10,082 bases of DNA from a bacterium (GTDB lineage: Bacteria; Patescibacteriota; Gracilibacteria; UBA1369; LOWO2-01-FULL-3), in the NCBI GenBank assembly GCA_027622635.1, contig JAQBYK010000036.1:1-10082 (forward strand), given 5' to 3'. The position numbers and the translations under genes were made by a program. Below the pieces are notes generated by a model. The model worked only from the letters and a program-made list of their open reading frames with translations, was not told the DNA's origin and ran no database searches. The first letter of the stretch is position 1; the number at the start of each line of letters is the position of its first letter. Shown here piece by piece: positions 1 through 6,038 of the stretch.

Positions 1-825
1 TGCGTTGCAAAGAAGGCAAGAAAAGTCCAGCTCCACACCCGGCTCTACAAATGGAAAGTACCCCGGACGGAAACGTACCTTCACGGGTTTTCCGAACAAG
101 CGAGTTAGAAATTCCTTCATTACACCTTTTAGGTGGGATAGGGAGATATCTTTGTCTATTAAGAGGCCTTCGACCTGGTAAAATGTTGTGTCGTGGCTTG
201 CGTCGGTTGCTTCGTAGCGAAAGACGCGCCCCGGGACAATAACCCTTAGTGGTGCGCCATATTTTTCCATGGTTCTCACCTGGACCGGTGAAGTGTGTGT
301 GCGCAAAACCATTCGTCCATGCTTGGGGTCTTCTTTGTCTTGAATGAAGAAGGTGTCCTGCATGTCGCGTGCCGGATGGTCTGTCGGTATGTTTAGTCCC
401 TCAAAGTTGTAGTATTCCGATTCAACTTCCGGGCCATCCATTATTGCAAAGCCCATTTGGTTAAAGATGCGCTCAACTTCTTCCTGGACCTGGGAAATAG
501 GATGAATGTGGCCAATTTCTCGTACTTTGCCCGGAATTGTAGTGTCAAAAAAATCCTTATCAAGAGCTTTTTTGAGCTCATTATCTTCGATTTCGTTGCG
601 CTTTTTATCGAATGCATTTTGAAGAGCTGTTTTTACCTTGTTTGAAAGAGTTCCGATCTTTGGTTTTTCTTCCAATGATAGATCTTTAAGTCCACGAAGA
701 ATATTTGTAAGAGCACCTTTACGGCCAAGATATTTTACGTTGAGCTCTTGTAAATCTTCAGGCGTAGATACTTTCTTAATGGCAGCCAATGCTTCGTGTT
801 CGAGTTTTTCCAGATCTTTTTGCAT
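1..825 (-). CDS. pheS: Phenylalanyl-tRNA synthetase alpha subunit, 3' end beyond window
   Basis: The product charges tRNA-Phe with phenylalanine in the cytosol as the alpha chain of the (alpha-beta)2 class II synthetase. The minus strand reads open for 275 codons from the ATG at 825 to the window edge, so the C-terminus (usually 60-80 more residues) is missing. Visible parts are the N-terminal coiled-coil arm with the family signature YLGRKGALT (residues 32-40), class II motif 1 around HPISQVQEEVERIF (108-121), the DHPARDMQDTFF segment (149-160), RTHTSPVQVR (175-184), and motif 2 as FRYEATDASHDTTFYQVEG (202-220). The sequence ends in LDFSCLLCNA; the C270-x-x-C273 pair looks like the start of the zinc-ribbon-like insertion found in some bacterial PheS proteins (from memory). 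No Shine-Dalgarno precedes the ATG, and a promoter lies immediately upstream. pheT would be expected beyond position 1. The identification is secure. Confidence 0.97.
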   Translation of the reverse strand, partial: MQKDLEKLEHEALAAIKKVSTPEDLQELNVKYLGRKGALTNILRGLKDLSLEEKPKIGTLSNKVKTALQNAFDKKRNEIEDNELKKALDKDFFDTTIPGKVREIGHIHPISQVQEEVERIFNQMGFAIMDGPEVESEYYNFEGLNIPTDHPARDMQDTFFIQDKEDPKHGRMVLRTHTSPVQVRTMEKYGAPLRVIVPGRVFRYEATDASHDTTFYQVEGLLIDKDISLSHLKGVMKEFLTRLFGKPVKVRFRPGYFPFVEPGVELDFSCLLCNA

Positions 826-831
826 GAAGCT

Positions 832-860
832 AATGTAAGGGTTTTTGTGGGGGATTTCAA
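832..860 (-). promoter_or_regulatory. Predicted pheS promoter giving a leaderless mRNA
   Basis: On the minus strand TTGAAA (855-860) and TACATT (832-837) are separated by 17 bp. Only six bases (AGCTTC) lie between the -10 box and the pheS ATG at 825. With the usual 6-7 nt from -10 to start site, transcription would begin at or next to the A of the ATG. The -10 box is not perfect, so this is a prediction. The first dyad of the neighbouring array lies 7 bp upstream of the -35 box. Confidence 0.55.
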
Positions 861-867
861 GTGGCCT

Positions 868-955
868 AGCTCCGGAGCTCTTTAATCTAAACCTGTAAAA
901 TTAGGGACTCCGGGGTCCTTTAATCTAAACCTGTAAAAATAAGAGCTCCGGAGCT
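868..955. repeat. Three dyad-symmetric sites at exact 38-bp spacing (tandem repeat)
   Basis: AGCTCCGGAGCT is a perfect 12-bp palindrome at 868-879 and again at 944-955. Between them lies GGACTCCGGGGTCC (905-918), symmetric apart from one T-G pairing. The three centres of symmetry fall at 873/874, 911/912 and 949/950, exactly 38 bp apart. The connecting sequence is identical between copies 1 and 2 over 21 bp (880-900 and 918-938, core tttaatctaaacctgtaaaa). It then decays in the partial third copy, which runs into the hup terminator. Relative to the outer copies the middle dyad differs at two positions with matching changes on the other arm, so symmetry is preserved. This could be an array of protein-binding sites upstream of the pheS promoter or a small BIME-like repeat. 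Confidence 0.8.
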
Positions 956-968
956 GTATTTAATATTT

Positions 969-1002
969 AAAAAAGGACCTCTCATACAATGGGAGGCCCT
1001 TT
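969..1002 (-). terminator. Rho-independent terminator of hup
   Basis: On the minus strand, AAAGGGCCTC pairs with GAGGTCCTTT over 10 bp with a single G-U wobble and an 11-nt loop. The stem runs straight into a T-tract (A-run 969-974 on the plus strand). It lies about 40 bp after the hup stop codon and should separate hup transcription from pheS. Confidence 0.88.
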
Positions 1003-1018
1003 AAAAGACTTGTGCTTC

Positions 1019-1035
1019 GTTCCGCGGAGCGGAAC
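1019..1035 (-). other. Small stem-loop just after hup
   Basis: GTTCCGC and GCGGAAC form a perfect 7-bp stem around a GGA loop, starting 9 bp after the hup stop codon and before the main terminator. It has no T-tract, so it is not a terminator by itself. It may stabilise the 3' end of the hup mRNA; that role is a guess. Confidence 0.45.
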
Positions 1036-1043
1036 TTTGCATA

Positions 1044-1319
1044 CTATCTAACAGCGTCTTTAAGAGATTTTCCAGCTTTGAAAGCAGGTAGCTTCATTGC
1101 AGGGATCTTGATCTTTTCGCTAGGATTTCTTGGGTTCACACCTGTTCTAGCAGCTCTGTGAGATACGCGGAAAGTACCGAAACCAGTAATGGTTACGTTT
1201 TTACCGCTTTTTAGACTTTTGGTGATCAATCCTAGAACTGATTCTAGAACTTCACCGGCAGCTTTTTTAGTTACGCCAGCTGCTTGAGCCGCACTGTTGA
1301 CTAGATCTTGTTTAGTCAT
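1044..1319 (-). CDS. hup: HU-family nucleoid DNA-binding protein, 91 aa
   Basis: HU is a small dimeric histone-like protein that bends and compacts DNA in the nucleoid. The 91-residue length is standard for the family. The N-terminal helices (MTKQDLVNSAAQAAG through about residue 38) are followed by the signature TGFGTFRVSHRAARTG (45-60), a beta arm with the intercalating proline in VNPRNP (P63), and the conserved end KIPAMKLPAFKAGKSLKDAV (71-90). The frame is open for 34 further codons upstream (to 1421), but I chose the ATG at 1319. Family alignment begins with this methionine, and a good promoter (1351-1378) lies inside the would-be extension. There is no Shine-Dalgarno. The gene has its own promoter and terminator, so it is probably monocistronic. 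Confidence 0.96.
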   Translation of the reverse strand: MTKQDLVNSAAQAAGVTKKAAGEVLESVLGLITKSLKSGKNVTITGFGTFRVSHRAARTGVNPRNPSEKIKIPAMKLPAFKAGKSLKDAVR

Positions 1320-1350
1320 AATTAGTGGGTTAGAAATTAGAACAACTCGT

Positions 1351-1378
1351 ATTATAGGGTTAGCTTTTTTGAAATCAA
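1351..1378 (-). promoter_or_regulatory. Predicted hup promoter
   Basis: On the minus strand TTGATT (1373-1378) and a perfect TATAAT (1351-1356) are separated by 16 bp. The expected start site near 1345 leaves a leader of about 25 nt before the ATG at 1319. This placement excludes the longer in-frame extension of hup. Confidence 0.75.
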
Positions 1379-1569
1379 GCTGTATTTGTCTTGACAATGC
1401 GGAATGTGGCTCTTTTGGCATTGAAATGCTCGAGAAAACCGCTTGTGGCAGTCATTCAAAAAATAGTTGCGAATTGTAACTAAATATATTGGCATCTACT
1501 AGCGGTTGTATTTGTGTGGGGAAAATGACTTAGGACTGCCGCCAATATTCTGAAAAACATTTTAAAGAT

Positions 1570-1596
1570 TTGACGGGGACTCGGAAGTGCTATAAG
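1570..1596 (+). promoter_or_regulatory. Predicted topA promoter (extended -10)
   Basis: TTGACG (1570-1575) is followed after a short 15-bp spacer by TATAAG (1591-1596). The -10 box is preceded by TGC, which makes it an extended -10. The predicted leader before the ATG at 1625 is about 22 nt and carries no Shine-Dalgarno. Confidence 0.6.
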
Positions 1597-1624
1597 AATG
1601 TTTTTAAGCTAAGTAAGTGTTCAT

Positions 1625-3889
1625 ATGGCAAAAAATTTAGTTATTGTGGAATCCCCGGCGAAAGCAAAGACTATTTCGAGATTCTTGGGCAATCAGTACA
1701 AGGTATTGGCTTCTATGGGGCATGTTCGGGATTTGCCGAAATCAAAAATGGGGATTGATATCGAAAAAGATTTTGAGCCGAGCTACTCGGTTTCCGCTGA
1801 CAAAAAGAAGGTTATTAAAGAGCTTAAGGATGAACTAAAAAAAGCTGATACTCTTTGGCTCGCAACTGATGAAGATCGCGAAGGGGAAGCTATAGGTTGG
1901 CACCTTTTGTCCGCGCTTAAAGTGGAAAAATCTATGCCTGTGAAGAGAATAGTTTTTCACGAAATCACCGAAAGCGCGATTAAAAAGTCTTTGGAAGAAC
2001 CTCGAGATGTAGATATGAATGTAGTGAATGCCCAGCAGGCCAGGCGTGTTCTTGATAGACTGGTCGGTTACGAATTATCTCCATTACTCTGGAAAAAGAT
2101 TCGTTATGGTCTTTCCGCCGGTCGAGTACAGAGTGTTGCGGTCAGGCTTGTTGTTGAAAGAGAAAGAGAAATTGAGGCATTCAAGCCCGAAGAATACTGG
2201 AAAATAATCGGATCTTTTAAAAAAGAAAACGATGAAACTATTTTTGAAGCGGAACTTCAGAGAAAGGGTGATGATAAATTGGAGGTTAAGAATGGTGATG
2301 AGGCCAAGAAAATTCTTTCGGAAATTGAAGGTGCAGATTATAAAGTAAAAACCGTTGAGCAAAAGGAGGTTAAGAAAAATCCTTCCGCTCCATTCATCAC
2401 TTCCACATTGCAACAAGAGGCCTCAAGGAAGCTTAATTTTTCCGTGAAAAAAACGATGATTGTCGCTCAGCAGTTATACGAGGGGATTGACACCGGTAAG
2501 GGCGAAACCGGTGTGATTACGTATATGAGAACCGACAGTGTTAATCTTTCCGATTTGGCGACTAAGGCCGCGAAAGAGCTTATCACAAAGCTATATGGCA
2601 AGGATTATGCTTTAGATACGCCACGAAAATTCAAAGGAAGAAAGGGTGCGCAGGAGGCTCATGAGGCAATTCGTCCGGTGGAAATGTCACTGTTGCCGGA
2701 GGAGGCTAAAAAGTATTTGGATAATGATCAGGCCAGGCTTTATGAATTGATTTGGAAAAGGACGGTTGCTTGTCAGATGCAGCAGGCTATTTTGGACAAG
2801 GTTGGTGTTGATATAGAAGCAAATGGATACATTTTCAGGGCTACGGGCCAAACCGTTAAATTCCCCGGCTTTATGGAAGTTTATATGGAGGGTAAGGACA
2901 ATGAAGAGGAAGAACAGCTTGGAGAAAAATTCTTGCCTAAATTATCGGAAGGAGAAAAACTTGACCTTGAAAATATGGCCAGTGACCAGCATTTTACGAA
3001 ACCGCCTCCAAGATATACGGAAGCCTCTTTAGTGAAGAAGCTTGAGAGCGAGGGCATTGGCAGACCGAGTACATATGCGCCGACAATTACGACAGTTATT
3101 AACCGTGGCTACATAGAGAAGGAAGCGAAAACACTTCGACCAACCGACGTTGCAGGTGTTGTTACGGACTTGCTTGTGGAAAATTTCCCAAGTGTTGTGG
3201 ACTACAAATTTACCGCGAAAATGGAGGACAACCTTGATGATGTGGAGGAGGGGAAGCTTGAGTGGGTGCCAATGTTAAAAGAGTTTTATGGTCCATTTCA
3301 TGAAACAATTCTTGAAAAAGAAAAAACCCTCAAGAAGGAGGATATCGTGAACGAGGAGAGTGATGAAATTTGCGAAAAATGTGGTAAAAAGATGATGATT
3401 AAGCTTGGACGATTTGGAAAGTTTCTTTCTTGCTCCGATTATCCGGAGTGTAAGAGTGCGAGGCCTTTACCCGGGGAAGAAGGCGAAGAAGTGGAAGATA
3501 GTGAGCAAGTGAAACAGCTTAGGGAAGAGCTTAAAGACGAGAAGTGTAAAAAATGTTCGTCCTCTATGGAGTTTAAGGTTGGGCGATATGGGCCATACCT
3601 TCAGTGTCAAAAGGAAGATTGTAAAAACAATCAGAGCGTTGTGATTCTTAGTGGGGTTAAATGTAATAAATGCGAGGAAGGGGAATTGGCGGAAAGGCGT
3701 ACTCGTAAAGGAGGAAAGCTTTTTTGGGGCTGTAATAAATTTCCAAAATGTAAAAACGCGACCTGGAGCAAGCCTGTAGGAAAATGTGAGAAGTGTGGCG
3801 GACTTAAGGTTGAATTGAAAGATGGGGTTAAGTGTAAGGATTGCGAAGTTGAGAAAAAAGGGGTTGCAACAAAAAAGGCGAAGCCCTAG
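1625..3889 (+). CDS. topA: DNA topoisomerase I (type IA) with four zinc ribbons
   Basis: The enzyme relaxes negative supercoils by cutting one strand through a 5'-phosphotyrosine link. The 754 residues are full length. The TOPRIM domain opens the protein: VIVESPAKAKTI with E9, and the metal-binding acidic triad D82, D84, E86 in ATDEDREGEAIGWH. The arm and core domains follow, with the signature LSAGRVQSVAVRLVVERE (163-180), the catalytic Y300 in GVITYMRTDS, and EGIGRPSTYAPTI (476-488). The C-terminus has four Cys4 zinc ribbons: C583/586/603/609, C641/644/661/666, C680/683/703/709 and C721/724/737/740. It ends in a short basic tail. The start matches the family N-terminus. The gene stops with TAG; no convincing terminator follows, and the next gene has its own promoter. 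Perfect Shine-Dalgarno-like strings lie inside the gene (2363-2370 and 3335-3341). Confidence 0.98.
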   Translation: MAKNLVIVESPAKAKTISRFLGNQYKVLASMGHVRDLPKSKMGIDIEKDFEPSYSVSADKKKVIKELKDELKKADTLWLATDEDREGEAIGWHLLSALKVEKSMPVKRIVFHEITESAIKKSLEEPRDVDMNVVNAQQARRVLDRLVGYELSPLLWKKIRYGLSAGRVQSVAVRLVVEREREIEAFKPEEYWKIIGSFKKENDETIFEAELQRKGDDKLEVKNGDEAKKILSEIEGADYKVKTVEQKEVKKNPSAPFITSTLQQEASRKLNFSVKKTMIVAQQLYEGIDTGKGETGVITYMRTDSVNLSDLATKAAKELITKLYGKDYALDTPRKFKGRKGAQEAHEAIRPVEMSLLPEEAKKYLDNDQARLYELIWKRTVACQMQQAILDKVGVDIEANGYIFRATGQTVKFPGFMEVYMEGKDNEEEEQLGEKFLPKLSEGEKLDLENMASDQHFTKPPPRYTEASLVKKLESEGIGRPSTYAPTITTVINRGYIEKEAKTLRPTDVAGVVTDLLVENFPSVVDYKFTAKMEDNLDDVEEGKLEWVPMLKEFYGPFHETILEKEKTLKKEDIVNEESDEICEKCGKKMMIKLGRFGKFLSCSDYPECKSARPLPGEEGEEVEDSEQVKQLREELKDEKCKKCSSSMEFKVGRYGPYLQCQKEDCKNNQSVVILSGVKCNKCEEGELAERRTRKGGKLFWGCNKFPKCKNATWSKPVGKCEKCGGLKVELKDGVKCKDCEVEKKGVATKKAKP

Positions 3890-3920
3890 TAAACTTCATA
3901 AAGTTTGAGCTATGTCATGA

Positions 3921-3949
3921 TTGATGATCCGGCGTTTTTCTGGTATAAT
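3921..3949 (+). promoter_or_regulatory. Near-consensus promoter of the kinase-like gene
   Basis: TTGATG (3921-3926), a 17-bp spacer and a perfect TATAAT (3944-3949) preceded by TGG (extended -10). The start site should be near 3956, giving a leader of about 16 nt, A-rich and without Shine-Dalgarno, before the ATG at 3972. The frame is open upstream into this promoter (TTG at 3921), which argues against the longer start. Confidence 0.82.
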
Positions 3950-3971
3950 GTTTGGAAAAATAAAAACAAAA

Positions 3972-5246
3972 ATGACTGGTGCAGACACAATGGATTATAG
4001 AGATGTTCTAGATCATCTAGATTTGGATCAGTTAAGAGTGGAGCTTTCTCAGGTTTCCGAGTCGGGCGATTTTGGGAATTCGGCTGCCCTAAAGGAATTA
4101 TTGGAATACGGTTTACTTGTGGGGGCGGGTACCGAGGCCGATGTTCTTGCCTTTGAACACGGTACTCTTAGAAACTTGTGTTTAAAAAGTATAGAAAGGA
4201 GCACAGAAAGATCTGCGTATAGTGGTAGAATAACCAGCGAATTTGACTTGCACCAACAGGCATACAAGATCTTGGAGCACTGCAGAAAAAATGGCTTGCC
4301 GGTTGCGAAAATCCCAATGCCAATTATTGCTTTGGATGATAGAGATGGCCGAAGGCAACTTCTTTTGATGGAGCTTGTTCGCGGTAAGACTTTGTGGAGA
4401 ATCATTCTTGAGGAGATTGTGAATGCTCATGACGAAAAAGATCTGGGCTGGAATAACAAAGAGGAGTTGCTGTCCAGGGGTGAAAGGCTTGGCCCGGACC
4501 TGCTTAACATATTTGGTATAAGTCCCGACATTTCAGGGCTTGATCAGTTGAAGGTTTTACTTAGGCGCCTTAAGGGGAAGAAATTTATTAAACCGGAGTT
4601 TTTTGAAGCTATGAAAAATAGCGTAAGGGCTTTAAATACTGCTGGTTTTTATCACCGTGATCTACACCCAAGAAATGTGATGCTTACCGAGGATGCAATT
4701 TGGATTATAGATTTTGGTCATTCAAAATATGACCCCAAGAAATTAGAAGGAGATCCATATGAAGTCTCTAAATTTGGCACAGAGCTCTCTTATTCCAGGG
4801 ATGAAGGTATGCTGCCTTTTTTGGAGCCATTTGTTGACAAGACCGATGATCAGCTTGAAGAGGAGAGACAAGTTTTGCTTGATAGAGAAGCCAGAAAAAC
4901 CAGAAGGTTTATTGAGAGGATGGTCGTCAGACAAAAAAGTAGTATTCAAGATATTGTAGATTCTATAGATGTTGAAGTGGATGATTCCAGCGTATTTGTT
5001 GCTCAAATTGCGGAGGAAAGGTTTTTATCCTCGGAATTGAGTAGAGCCATTCAATCAGGAAGCCTGGACAAAGTCATAGATTATGCTAGAATAGTTGTCC
5101 TGCTTGAGTTTGAAAAATATGCCACAACAAAGGCAAGTCGGGAATATTTTTTAGAGTTGTTTTCGCGTCGATTTCCTGATCCGGCAATTATTACAAATAG
5201 GTTCTTACAGATGATAAGAATGATTAACCCAAAAGATACTGATTGA
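3972..5246 (+). CDS. Protein-kinase-fold protein, 424 aa
   Basis: This is a predicted cytosolic ATP-dependent phosphotransferase of the eukaryotic-like kinase superfamily; its substrate is unknown. Kinase subdomains appear in order: a glycine-loop-like VGAGTEADV (50-58), the ATP lysine K72 in LCLKSI, a hinge MELVRG (133-138), the catalytic loop HRDLHPRN (D230, N235) and the metal-binding DFG (D247-G249) in IWIIDFGHSKY. All key catalytic residues are present, so it is probably active. The catalytic loop resembles the RIO/lipopolysaccharide-kinase/aminoglycoside-phosphotransferase side of the superfamily more than Hanks-type Ser/Thr kinases, and no APE motif is seen. About 45 residues precede the kinase core and roughly 175 follow DFG, mostly charged and helical. 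No membrane segment is visible. I start at the ATG at 3972 because of the promoter; the ATG at 3990 is an alternative. It stops at TGA and overlaps the next open frame. Confidence 0.8.
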   Translation: MTGADTMDYRDVLDHLDLDQLRVELSQVSESGDFGNSAALKELLEYGLLVGAGTEADVLAFEHGTLRNLCLKSIERSTERSAYSGRITSEFDLHQQAYKILEHCRKNGLPVAKIPMPIIALDDRDGRRQLLLMELVRGKTLWRIILEEIVNAHDEKDLGWNNKEELLSRGERLGPDLLNIFGISPDISGLDQLKVLLRRLKGKKFIKPEFFEAMKNSVRALNTAGFYHRDLHPRNVMLTEDAIWIIDFGHSKYDPKKLEGDPYEVSKFGTELSYSRDEGMLPFLEPFVDKTDDQLEEERQVLLDREARKTRRFIERMVVRQKSSIQDIVDSIDVEVDDSSVFVAQIAEERFLSSELSRAIQSGSLDKVIDYARIVVLLEFEKYATTKASREYFLELFSRRFPDPAIITNRFLQMIRMINPKDTD

Positions 5247-5265
5247 AGCTAGAATAAATGCAGAT

Positions 5266-5703
5266 TTGTTGATTGGCGAAGGTGAGGAGATTTCTCAGCC
5301 TCTTTTATATGAGGGCAGAGGGTATAAAATTTATGGCCCATTGTCTGAATTGATTGAAGGCGGTGGAATACTGGTTGCTGAAAGCCGTGAATTAATTGAC
5401 AGCCTTAGGGCTAATCGCCAAAGGCTTGCTGCGGTGATAAATTCTCCCGGGCTTAGGATTATCGATATAATTGCTACTCCGGAAAATCATAATCCGCCGC
5501 AAATGATTGTTGGAATGCCTCCTGTCGGTTACGTGAATTTGGCTACTATTCAAGGGGATGTTGCAGAAAATGTTCTTAAAAATGAAAGGCTTAAAGGTTT
5601 TTACTCAGAGGATATAAGCGCAAAAGATTTTTGGGTTAACCACGCTACGAATGAACTCTTTTTTGTAGCTCTTGATAAGGTTAAGGGTGAAGAGTCCGGA
5701 TAG
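5266..5703 (+). CDS. Unrecognised protein, about 145 aa, second in the kinase operon
   Basis: I do not recognise this family. The sequence is a plausible soluble alpha/beta protein: an acidic N-terminus (LIGEGEEISQPLLYEGRGYKIYG), a glycine run in LIEGGGILVAES, a helical stretch RELIDSLRANRQRLAAV (41-57), then a proline-rich loop TPENHNPPQMIVGMPP (71-86). No signal peptide, membrane segment or cysteines are seen. The start is uncertain. The frame is open from 5224, overlapping the last 23 bases of the kinase gene in the +1 frame, and no ATG or GTG occurs in that extension. Candidates are TTG at 5266 (used here) or 5269, CTG at 5239, or ATT at 5242, which overlaps the kinase TGA. The upstream residues (KILIEARINAD) also look protein-like. 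It lies with no promoter or gap after the kinase, so it is probably co-translated and may be its partner or substrate (inference). Confidence 0.7.
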   Translation: MLIGEGEEISQPLLYEGRGYKIYGPLSELIEGGGILVAESRELIDSLRANRQRLAAVINSPGLRIIDIIATPENHNPPQMIVGMPPVGYVNLATIQGDVAENVLKNERLKGFYSEDISAKDFWVNHATNELFFVALDKVKGEESG

Positions 5704-5724
5704 CGTCCAGTCTGGAAATAAGCT

Positions 5725-5753
5725 TTTACAAAAGTGGCTCCATGGTGTACACT
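5725..5753 (+). promoter_or_regulatory. Predicted promoter of the toxin-antitoxin cassette
   Basis: TTTACA (5725-5730), a 17-bp spacer and TACACT (5748-5753). The -10 box sits in the 8-bp palindrome GTGTACAC (5745-5752), and an adjoining larger dyad follows. The predicted leader before the antitoxin ATG at 5778 is about 18 nt. The hexamers are moderate matches. Confidence 0.5.
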
Positions 5754-5767
5754 TAAGTTAAACTTAA
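5753..5767. promoter_or_regulatory. Operator-like perfect inverted repeat of the TA cassette
   Basis: TTAAGTT-A-AACTTAA is a perfect 15-bp dyad covering the predicted transcription start, between the -10 box and the antitoxin ATG. Phd/YefM-type antitoxins usually repress their own promoter by binding such palindromes, so this is the likely autoregulatory operator. Confidence 0.65.
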
Positions 5768-5777
5768 TCAAAATAAG

Positions 5778-6029
5778 ATGACTACTAAATTTGTTGGCAT
5801 GAAAGATTTTCGACAAAATATGGCAAAATACACGAAGGAATCAAATCAAAAACAGATCAAATTCATAGTACTAAGAAAGAATGTACCTGTTCTAGAAATA
5901 AACCCAATAGATGAAAAAGAATACGCTTACATTAAACTTTCAAAAGAACTCGAAGAATCCGAGAAACAAATAAAAGAAGGGAAATTCTACACTCAAGAAG
6001 AGGTAATGGAAGAATTTGGGCTAACTTAA
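5778..6029 (+). CDS. Antitoxin of a type II TA pair (Phd/YefM-like), 83 aa
   Basis: The likely role is to bind and neutralise the toxin encoded just downstream and to repress the shared promoter. The N-terminal half (KFVGMKDFRQNMAKYTKESN, then IKFIVLRKNVPVLEINPID, residues 27-45) follows the Phd/YefM pattern of a 'F/M-R-x-N-(L/M)-x-x-Y' helix and a strand pair ending in a 'VAVL-P-D'-like edge. This region makes the DNA-binding dimer in known members. The C-terminal part (LSKELEESEKQIKEGKFYTQEEVMEEFGL, 54-82) is charged and helical, as expected for the flexible toxin-wrapping tail. Nine bases separate it from the toxin gene. Base composition is about 30% GC in sampled lines, clearly lower than the kinase and topA genes (around 45% or more), which suggests horizontal acquisition. 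There is no Shine-Dalgarno. Confidence 0.85.
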   Translation: MTTKFVGMKDFRQNMAKYTKESNQKQIKFIVLRKNVPVLEINPIDEKEYAYIKLSKELEESEKQIKEGKFYTQEEVMEEFGLT

Positions 6030-6038
6030 TAAACAGAA

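Larger units (their letters stand above)
1320..1624. other. Divergent hup/topA intergenic region, 305 bp
   Basis: No gene is supported here. The region holds the hup promoter at its left end and the topA promoter at its right end. In between is an 8-bp inverted repeat, ATATTGGC (1486-1493) with GCCAATAT (1541-1548), whose arms are 47 bp apart. There is also a short dyad TTGTC-TT-GACAA (1387-1398). The shared region would allow co-regulation of two DNA-topology genes, but no recognised operator is visible. Confidence 0.6.

Noticed and set aside
51..838. Short plus-strand frames over the pheS region
   Set aside because: They are antisense shadows of the well-recognised PheS coding sequence.
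868..955. CRISPR array or T-box leader
   Set aside because: The segments between dyads are identical rather than unique spacers, and there are too few units for CRISPR. No T-box sequence or specifier stem is visible.
1391..1396. TTGACA on the plus strand as a promoter for topA
   Set aside because: No -10-like hexamer occurs 15-19 bp downstream, and it is over 220 bp from topA; a better promoter exists at 1570.
1320..1421. N-terminal extension of hup to an ATG at 1421 (125 aa)
   Set aside because: The extension has no similarity to HU proteins and contains the predicted hup promoter; the family start is at 1319.
3891..3906. AAACTT-cata-AAGTTT hairpin as topA terminator
   Set aside because: The stem is 6 bp, AT-rich and not followed by a T-tract, so it is too weak to call.
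3921..3971. Longer start of the kinase-like gene (TTG at 3921)
   Set aside because: The TTG is itself the -35 box, and TATAAT lies within the extension, so this stretch should not be in the mRNA.
5706..5716. TCCAG-T-CTGGA dyad after the small protein gene as a terminator
   Set aside because: The single-base loop leaves only a 4-bp hairpin, and the T-run is distant and interrupted.
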